Of a DNA stretch of 10,941 bases, positions 6,680 to 10,941 are shown in pieces. Positions within the stretch are counted from its first letter, which is position 1, and each line of letters begins with the position of its first letter. A model generated the notes under the pieces. The model worked only from the letters and a program-made list of their open reading frames with translations, was not told the DNA's origin and did not search any database. The position numbers and the translations under genes were made by a program. The DNA comes from Oscillospiraceae bacterium (GTDB taxonomy: Bacteria > Bacillota > Clostridia > Oscillospirales > Acutalibacteraceae), in NCBI GenBank assembly GCA_902796535.1, contig CADBPL010000099.1:1-10941 (forward strand), written 5' to 3'.

Positions 6680-8194
6680 TTAATCATCAACACTGTCGTC
6701 AGTCGCTTTGGCGTAGATCGCCTGAACGTCGGCCGAGGGAGCGGCGTCGATAAGAGAAACCACGACCGCCAGAATGAAGCAGCAGATGAAGCCGGGGATG
6801 ATTTCATAAACGCCCGTCTTGCCGGAGAGGAAGATCAGCCAGAGAATATCGACGACCGTGCCGCCGACGATCCCGGCGATGGCGCCTTTGTAGGTGAAGC
6901 GCTTCCAGAACAGCGAAAGCAGAATGACCGGGCCGAACGCTGCGCCGAACAGACCCCACGCATTTTCGACCAGACCCATGATCGCCTGCGCGCCCTCACC
7001 CTTGCTGGAAGCGATGAAATAAGCGATAACGGAAACGATCAGCACCACGATGCGGCCGATCCAGAGCACTTCCTTATCGGAAGCGTTCTTTCTGAAAACG
7101 GGCTTGTAAATATCGCTGGTAAAAGAGGAAGACGCCACGAGAAGCTGCGAGTCCGCCGTGGACATGGAGGCCGCGATGATGGCCGCCAGAAGCAAACCGG
7201 CGATAAAGGACGGGAACAGCTTGCGGGCCAGCGCAATGAAAACAAGCTGCTGATTGCCGTTTTCGAGCAGCTCCTTGCCGACGACCTCGCTGCCAAACAG
7301 CGCAATACGGCCGAAATAGGCAATGACGATGGCGCACGTCAGAGAGATCACAACCCAGATGATGGCGACCGTGGCGCTCTTTTTGACCATGGACGGCTTT
7401 TTGATGGACATGAAACGCACGATGATGTGCGGCATGCCGAAATAGCCAAGCCCCCAGCCAAGGCCGGAAGCAATATCCTGCCAGGAAGCGTTAAACAGGT
7501 TGGGGACAAACTGATACTCCGTGCCTTCATAGGAATAGACTTCGCTGAGCAGAGCCGTATCATAGTTGCCTTTCAGCGCCATGATGATCGGCACGGCCAG
7601 CAGGGCGATAAGCATGAGCGTGCCCTGGAAAAAGTCCGTCCAGCAAACAGCCTTGAAGCCGCCGAGGAAGGTGTAAACAATGATGATGGCGGCAAAGATG
7701 AGCATAGCCGTGCCGGGTTGAAGCGACGGCACAAGGGAGGTGAACACCTTGGTTCCGGCGACAAAGGCCGAGGCGACGTAGAGCGTGAAGCTCACGAGGA
7801 ACACGACGGCGCAGATGACGCTGAGCACGTGGTTATGCGCACAGAAACGGTTGGACAGGTACTGCGGCACGGTGAAGGAATCGCCCGCTGCGGCGGAAAA
7901 CTTGCGCAGCCGCTTGGCCACAAAGATCCAGTTCAGCGCCGTGCCGATGGCAAGGCCGATGCCGATCCATGCTTTGCCAAGGCCGAACGCCAGAATGCTG
8001 CCGGGCAAGCCCATGAGCAGCCAAGCGCTCATGTCGGAGGCCTGCGCGCTCATGGCGGTGACCCACGGGCCCATGCTGCGCCCGCCTAAGAAATAGTCCT
8101 TTTCACCGGCGCTCTTCGATTTGAGGAAGAAGAACACGCCCACACAAAGGACGATCAGGAAATAAAGGACAAATGCTACAATTTCGCCAGTCAT
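6680..8194 (-). CDS. putP: Sodium/proline symporter, PutP-like (SSF/SLC5 family)
   Basis: A membrane carrier of 504 residues using the sodium gradient to import L-proline or a close analogue. It matches E. coli PutP closely in length and in long motifs: FLGGRSMGPWVTAMSAQASDMS (35-56, with D54, M55 and S56 at the PutP sodium site), GWGLGYFGMPHIIVRFM (246-262), AASMSTADSQLLV (341-353, the second sodium-site serine/threonine block), FGAAFGPVILLSLFWKR (416-432) and YEIIPGFI (463-470). About 13 membrane helices are expected. The ATG at 8194 has AGGAG about 9 nt upstream. Own promoter and terminator flank it. Downstream on the same strand are the aconitase X genes, so hydroxyproline could be a physiological substrate; proline alone is equally consistent with the sequence. 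Confidence 0.93.
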   Translation of the reverse strand: MTGEIVAFVLYFLIVLCVGVFFFLKSKSAGEKDYFLGGRSMGPWVTAMSAQASDMSAWLLMGLPGSILAFGLGKAWIGIGLAIGTALNWIFVAKRLRKFSAAAGDSFTVPQYLSNRFCAHNHVLSVICAVVFLVSFTLYVASAFVAGTKVFTSLVPSLQPGTAMLIFAAIIIVYTFLGGFKAVCWTDFFQGTLMLIALLAVPIIMALKGNYDTALLSEVYSYEGTEYQFVPNLFNASWQDIASGLGWGLGYFGMPHIIVRFMSIKKPSMVKKSATVAIIWVVISLTCAIVIAYFGRIALFGSEVVGKELLENGNQQLVFIALARKLFPSFIAGLLLAAIIAASMSTADSQLLVASSSFTSDIYKPVFRKNASDKEVLWIGRIVVLIVSVIAYFIASSKGEGAQAIMGLVENAWGLFGAAFGPVILLSLFWKRFTYKGAIAGIVGGTVVDILWLIFLSGKTGVYEIIPGFICCFILAVVVSLIDAAPSADVQAIYAKATDDSVDD

Positions 8195-8233
8195 GTGATT
8201 TCTCTCCTATTCTATTTAATAAAATTATGGATA

Positions 8234-8263
8234 ATTATACTATGATTCAGAAGCCTTTGTCAA
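8234..8263 (-). promoter_or_regulatory. Sigma-A promoter of putP
   Basis: On the minus strand, TTGACA (8263-8258), an 18-nt spacer and TATAAT (8239-8234). Predicted start near 8227 gives a leader of about 33 nt. A short inverted pair, GAATT (8264-8268) and AATTC (8276-8280), abuts the -35 box. Confidence 0.85.
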
Positions 8264-8295
8264 GAATTGTGACAAAATTCGCAAATGTTTTTAAA

Positions 8296-8320
8296 ATATT
8301 CATATTAAGTCAATGAATAT
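8296..8320. repeat. Perfect 8-bp inverted repeat in the putP / methyltransferase gap
   Basis: ATATTCAT (8296-8303) and ATGAATAT (8313-8320), separated by 9 nt. The dyad spans 25 bases and lies between the divergent promoters of putP and the tRNA methyltransferase gene, about 33 bases upstream of the putP -35. The geometry suits a dimeric regulator, but in an AT-rich gap it could be chance. Confidence 0.45.
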
Positions 8321-8365
8321 ACATTGTTATTCCATTGATCCGCCCCAATGATTTATCGGTTACGG

Positions 8366-8394
8366 TTGCCAATTATGCTGCAATGTGGTAAAAT
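8366..8394 (+). promoter_or_regulatory. Sigma-A promoter of the methyltransferase-rsmI genes
   Basis: TTGCCA (8366-8371), a 17-nt spacer and TAAAAT (8389-8394). Predicted start near 8401, about 24 nt before the ATG at 8425. Confidence 0.75.
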
Positions 8395-8424
8395 GACGGC
8401 ATAAACATCGATGGGACAGATTTG

Positions 8425-9141
8425 ATGGACTCCATTCATTATGAAGACCTCGGGTGCGGCGTCTTTGCCGCAACCAACGCGACCCACACCTTCGGCACCG
8501 ATGCGCTGCTGCTGGCGGATTTCGCCGCGCCGAAACGCAGGGAACGGGTGTGCGATCTGTGCAGCGGATGCGGGATCGTTCCGCTCCTTTTTCTGCGCAA
8601 CAACCCCGAGCAGAACCTGACGGCGGTGGAAATCCAAAAAGAGGCCTGCGCACTGATCGCGGAAGGGCTGAAAAAATCAAATAAAACAGACGGGATCCGA
8701 ATTGTGAACGCCGATCTGCGTGACCGGCAGGAGCAACTGCAAAGCGGTGAATTCGATCTGATCACCGTCAATCCGCCCTATTTTAAGGTGGGCAGCGGCT
8801 ACGCCTGCCAGACGCCCGCGCTGCAATTGATCCGCAGCGAGGTCTGCTGCACGGTGGAGGAGCTGGCGCAAAGCGCGTTTCGGCTGCTGCGAAGCGGCGG
8901 CCGGCTTTGCCTGTGCCACCGCCCCGAACGGCTGACGGACGTGATCGCCGCGCTGCGCGCCAACCGGCTGGAGCCGAAGCGGCTGCGGTTTGTGATCTCC
9001 GACTCAGACGCGGCGCCGTGGCTGTTTTTGCTCGAAGCCCGGGCGGACGCTGCCAGCGGGCTGATCATTGAAAAGCCGCTGAACATGAAAGACAAAGAAG
9101 AACAAAAACGAATCCTCGGCGCCTATGCCGAAAAAGAATAG
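8425..9141 (+). CDS. yabB: tRNA1(Val) (adenine-37-N6)-methyltransferase-like protein (YabB/TrmN6 family)
   Basis: An S-adenosylmethionine-dependent methyltransferase of 238 residues predicted to methylate N6 of adenine 37 in tRNA-Val. The family N-terminus is present (FAATNATHTFGTDALLLADF, 14-33). The SAM-binding glycine motif is DLCSGCGIVPLLF (44-56), the acidic residue of motif II is in AVEIQKEA (67-74), and the catalytic NPPY tetrad of N6-adenine methyltransferases is at 116-119, within DLITVNPPYF. TTG at 8422 abuts ATG at 8425; ATG is preferred, with only a weak GGGA 8 nt upstream, implying modest translation. rsmI follows after 9 nt. In Bacillus subtilis yabB and rsmI (yabC) flank yazA; here yazA is absent between them. 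Confidence 0.9.
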   Translation: MDSIHYEDLGCGVFAATNATHTFGTDALLLADFAAPKRRERVCDLCSGCGIVPLLFLRNNPEQNLTAVEIQKEACALIAEGLKKSNKTDGIRIVNADLRDRQEQLQSGEFDLITVNPPYFKVGSGYACQTPALQLIRSEVCCTVEELAQSAFRLLRSGGRLCLCHRPERLTDVIAALRANRLEPKRLRFVISDSDAAPWLFLLEARADAASGLIIEKPLNMKDKEEQKRILGAYAEKE

Positions 9142-9150
9142 AGGGTCAGT

Positions 9151-9987
9151 ATGGGGAACCTGTATGTGGTCGGCACGCCGATCGGAAATCTGGGCGATCT
9201 GTCGCCCCGCGCGATTGAGGCGCTGAGCAATTGCGATTTTATCGCGGCGGAGGACACGCGCGTCACAATGAAGCTCCTCAACCATTTCGGCATCAAAAAG
9301 CCGCTGGTCAGTTATTTTGAGCACAACAAGCTTGAGCGCGGCGAACAGATCTGTGCGCGTTTAGCCGCCGGAGAAAGCGCCTGCCTCGTCACCGACGCCG
9401 GAATGCCGGCGGTCTCCGACCCCGGCGAGGATCTGGTGCGCCTTTGCCGCGAAAACAACCTGCCCGTCACGGTCGTGCCCGGCCCCTGCGCCTTTGTCAG
9501 CGCACTGGCGCTTTCGGGCATGCCTGCCAAACGCTTTTGCTTTGAAGGGTTTTTGAGCGTGAACAAGGTCAGCCGCCGCGAGCATCTGGCGCAACTGAAG
9601 CAGGAAAAGCGCACCATGTGTTTTTATGAAGCGCCGCACAAGCTTGCCAACACGCTCAAAGATATGCAGGAGACCTTCGGCGACCGAAGGATCGCCATCG
9701 TGCGCGAGATCACGAAAATCCACGAGGAAGTGATTCAGACTACCCTCGCCCGAGCCGCCGAAGCCTACCGCGAGAACCCGCTCAAGGGTGAGATCGTGCT
9801 TATCATTGAGGGGGCGCCCGAAGAACAGGAAGAGGCGCAGACGCTTTCGGACGCCGTGGAACAGGCAAAACGGCTGATGCAAAAAGGGATCAGCATCAGC
9901 GAGGCCGCCAAGCTCGCCGCCAAGGCAAGCAGCTTTAAAAAGGGCGAAATCTATAAAGAACTGCTGGAGGAAGAAACCGATGCTTGA
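9151..9987 (+). CDS. rsmI: 16S rRNA (cytidine-1402-2'-O)-methyltransferase
   Basis: Methylates the ribose of C1402 in the decoding centre of 16S rRNA, using SAM. The 278 residues match the family. Motifs of the tetrapyrrole-methylase fold appear in order: VGTPIGNLGDLSPRA (7-21), IAAEDTR (31-37), CLVTDAGMPAVSDPG (78-92), VVPGPCAFVSALALSG (108-123), FEGFL (131-135) and FYEAPHKL (158-165). The position after FEGFL, often proline, is serine here. The C-terminal helical domain with ISEAAKLAAKASSFKKGEIYK is also typical. GAGGG lies about 5 nt upstream of the ATG. Its last 8 bases overlap the next gene, so the two are probably translationally coupled. Confidence 0.97.
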   Translation: MGNLYVVGTPIGNLGDLSPRAIEALSNCDFIAAEDTRVTMKLLNHFGIKKPLVSYFEHNKLERGEQICARLAAGESACLVTDAGMPAVSDPGEDLVRLCRENNLPVTVVPGPCAFVSALALSGMPAKRFCFEGFLSVNKVSRREHLAQLKQEKRTMCFYEAPHKLANTLKDMQETFGDRRIAIVREITKIHEEVIQTTLARAAEAYRENPLKGEIVLIIEGAPEEQEEAQTLSDAVEQAKRLMQKGISISEAAKLAAKASSFKKGEIYKELLEEETDA

Positions 9988-10621
9988 AAATATGAAGGAA
10001 TATTGGTATTTATATCTGGTGCTGCTCGGCCTGATCGCGCTCACGGCTTTCGTTGTCAAAAAAGCGGCAGAGGCCTCCAAACGCACCCACGGGCGCAATC
10101 AGGCGCTGCTGGCCAAAGCCAAACGCGAAAAAGAGCTGCGCGACGCCTATGCGAACCTGACGGAAGAGGTCATTGCCGCGGCGCCCGCCGACACACTGTT
10201 TGAGGGCGTTGCGCTGATTCTGGAAAATCAATGTCAGAGGAGCAGCGACGTCAACGCGTTTTACCGCGGCCTGAACCGCCCGCAGCAGCTAATTTATGCC
10301 GCCTATTACCTGCTGACCGACACGAAGGAAGCGGCGCTTTCCGCATTTTTCCGCCGCAGTGCGCAGCCGCTCACCGGCGACGCTGCCGAAGCCGCCGCCG
10401 AAATGCTCGACCCGCGCACCGCCGAAATCGTCAAAAATATGTTTGACTGTTTTGACGAGGATAACGAGAGCGCGTCGGTGATCCCCGAAGTGCTCGACAA
10501 ACTGGATGAACGGTTCAGCGCACAGGTGTCGCAGAATAACTTCTATATTTCCTGCGGCGAATATATCAAAAAGAATTCAACTTTTTTCGTCAGGACCGTT
10601 GACAGCACGGAAGAAAAGTGA
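9980..10621 (+). CDS. Membrane-anchored protein of unknown function (possible DMP19/DUF4375-like domain)
   Basis: Not firmly recognised. The 213 residues start with one membrane helix (about 9-27, WYLYLVLLGLIALTAFVV) followed by a basic stretch (KKAAEASKRTHGR), which predicts the C-terminal part is cytoplasmic. Residues 45-60 are charged and helical. From about residue 95 the pattern VNAFYRGLNRPQQLIYAAYYLL, then AALSAFFRRSA, then DPRTAEIVKNMFDCF resembles the layout of DMP19/DUF4375 domains, although the family's NGGF motif is not conserved; this is a by-eye suggestion. GGAGGA lies about 8 nt before the ATG at 9980, inside rsmI; an alternative ATG is at 9992. The 8-nt overlap puts it in the methyltransferase operon. 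Confidence 0.8.
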   Translation: MLENMKEYWYLYLVLLGLIALTAFVVKKAAEASKRTHGRNQALLAKAKREKELRDAYANLTEEVIAAAPADTLFEGVALILENQCQRSSDVNAFYRGLNRPQQLIYAAYYLLTDTKEAALSAFFRRSAQPLTGDAAEAAAEMLDPRTAEIVKNMFDCFDEDNESASVIPEVLDKLDERFSAQVSQNNFYISCGEYIKKNSTFFVRTVDSTEEK

Positions 10622-10627
10622 TATGAT
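10599..10627 (+). promoter_or_regulatory. Sigma-A promoter of the 29-residue peptide gene
   Basis: TTGACA (10599-10604), a 17-nt spacer and TATGAT (10622-10627), overlapping the last codons of the preceding gene. Predicted start near 10634, about 23 nt before the GTG at 10657. Confidence 0.75.
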
Positions 10628-10656
10628 GACCCCAATATCAACAGGAGGAACGGCAC

Positions 10657-10746
10657 GTGACTGCTTTATTCAGCATCGCTATTATCATTATCGGCATTAT
10701 CATTCGCATTGATAATGTCTTAGTGCGTTATGCTGAAAAAGCCTGA
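10657..10746 (+). CDS. Hydrophobic 29-residue peptide, own transcription unit
   Basis: A short reading frame starting with GTG and ending with TGA, 29 residues, not recognised. A perfect AGGAGG (10643-10648) lies 8 nt before the GTG. The peptide has a hydrophobic core (ALFSIAIIIIGIII, residues 3-16) and then a polar, net-positive tail with R17, D19, R24 and K28, which fits a single membrane helix with a cytoplasmic tail. It has a near-consensus promoter 30 nt upstream of its start and a strong terminator 25 nt after its stop, giving a transcript of about 170 nt. Small membrane peptides of this size include type I toxins and regulators of membrane complexes. The frame also overlaps nested inverted repeats, so the RNA itself could be the functional product. 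Confidence 0.55.
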   Translation: MTALFSIAIIIIGIIIRIDNVLVRYAEKA

Positions 10747-10770
10747 GCCGTTCTCAACCGAACCGCCATC

Positions 10771-10804
10771 AAGCCTTGCAGCATCACGCTGCAGGGCTTT
10801 TTTT
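10771..10804 (+). terminator. Intrinsic terminator after the 29-residue peptide gene
   Basis: A 12-bp stem with one G-U pair (AAGCCTTGCAGC at 10771-10782 with GCTGCAGGGCTT at 10788-10799), a 5-nt loop ATCAC, and a run of seven T (10798-10804). It ends the peptide transcript and probably the methyltransferase operon reading through from upstream. Confidence 0.94.
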
Positions 10805-10833
10805 ACGGCAGAATATGACAGGAGGAAACAAAC

Positions 10834-10941
10834 ATGAGCACGAACTCGGAATTACAAAGCATCGCAGGGCGCATCCGCGAATTGAGAACCATCATGGGGC
10901 TGACCCCCGCGCAGATGGCGGAGATCACCGGCGTAAGCCAA
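10834..10941 (+). CDS. XRE-family helix-turn-helix protein (N-terminal 36 residues, runs off window)
   Basis: The first 36 codons of a DNA-binding protein. IAGRIRELRTIMGLTPAQMAEITGVSQ (residues 10-36, abridged) is a classic XRE/Cro-type helix-turn-helix start: first helix IRELRTIMG, second helix TPAQMAEITG, with the recognition helix beginning at VSQ. AGGAGG lies about 8 nt before the ATG. No clear promoter is seen in the 30 bases between the preceding terminator and the gene. The rest is outside the window; in Clostridia many proteins with this N-terminus continue into a cupin domain, but that cannot be checked here. Confidence 0.85.
   Translation, partial: MSTNSELQSIAGRIRELRTIMGLTPAQMAEITGVSQ

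Noticed and set aside
6389..8089. Long plus-strand open frame (566 codons) opposite putP
   Set aside because: It lies antisense to a clear PutP homologue, has a low-complexity composition rich in D, H, R and G, no ribosome binding site, and no family motif. It is a mirror of the codon bias of putP.
10506..10712. Overlapping plus-strand frame with a His/Tyr-rich end across the small peptide gene
   Set aside because: It begins inside the preceding gene and runs through the promoter; its His/Tyr richness is the frame-shifted reading of the repeated ATT/ATC codons of the peptide gene.

Overview
The window looks like ordinary chromosome of an anaerobic Clostridia-type Firmicute, probably a moderately GC-rich Oscillospiraceae/Ruminococcaceae relative. 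This is an inference from gene content (greA next to lysS; a YabB-type tRNA methyltransferase next to rsmI), strong AGGAGG-type ribosome binding sites, and near-consensus sigma-A promoters in AT-rich gaps between GC-rich genes. No mobile element, CRISPR array, tRNA or rRNA gene was seen. Genes cover almost all of the window, and no gene-free stretch exceeds 300 bases.

Layout, left to right. (1) 1-1579, minus strand: greA then lysS (lysS runs off the left edge), behind a TTGACA-17-TATAAT promoter. (2) 1694-3565, minus strand: a ScrK-like PfkB sugar kinase, then a ZIP-family metal transporter, with no terminator seen between them. (3) 3609-4581, plus strand: a small two-helix membrane protein and an AlkD-like DNA alkylation repair protein, 2 nt apart, behind their own consensus promoter. 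(4) A bidirectional terminator at about 4585-4618 separates this pair from the convergent genes to the right. (5) 4641-8263, minus strand: a PutP-like sodium/proline symporter with its own promoter and terminator, then the large and small subunits of a two-part aconitase X enzyme. (6) 8366-10621, plus strand: a YabB/TrmN6-like tRNA methyltransferase, rsmI, and a membrane-anchored protein of unknown function that overlaps rsmI. (7) 10599-10804, plus strand: a tiny self-contained transcription unit for a 29-residue hydrophobic peptide. (8) 10834 to the right edge: the start of an XRE-type DNA-binding protein.

How the genes may work together. The aconitase X pair beside a PutP transporter suggests uptake and dehydration of a hydroxyproline-type compound; the best characterised bacterial AcnX reaction is cis-3-hydroxy-L-proline to pyrroline-2-carboxylate. 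Group 6 is translation maintenance (tRNA and 16S rRNA methylation). The least explained elements are the 29-residue peptide unit, the 213-residue protein after rsmI, the small membrane protein before the AlkD-like gene, and a 16-base promoter segment found identically upstream of both the sugar kinase and the aconitase X genes.
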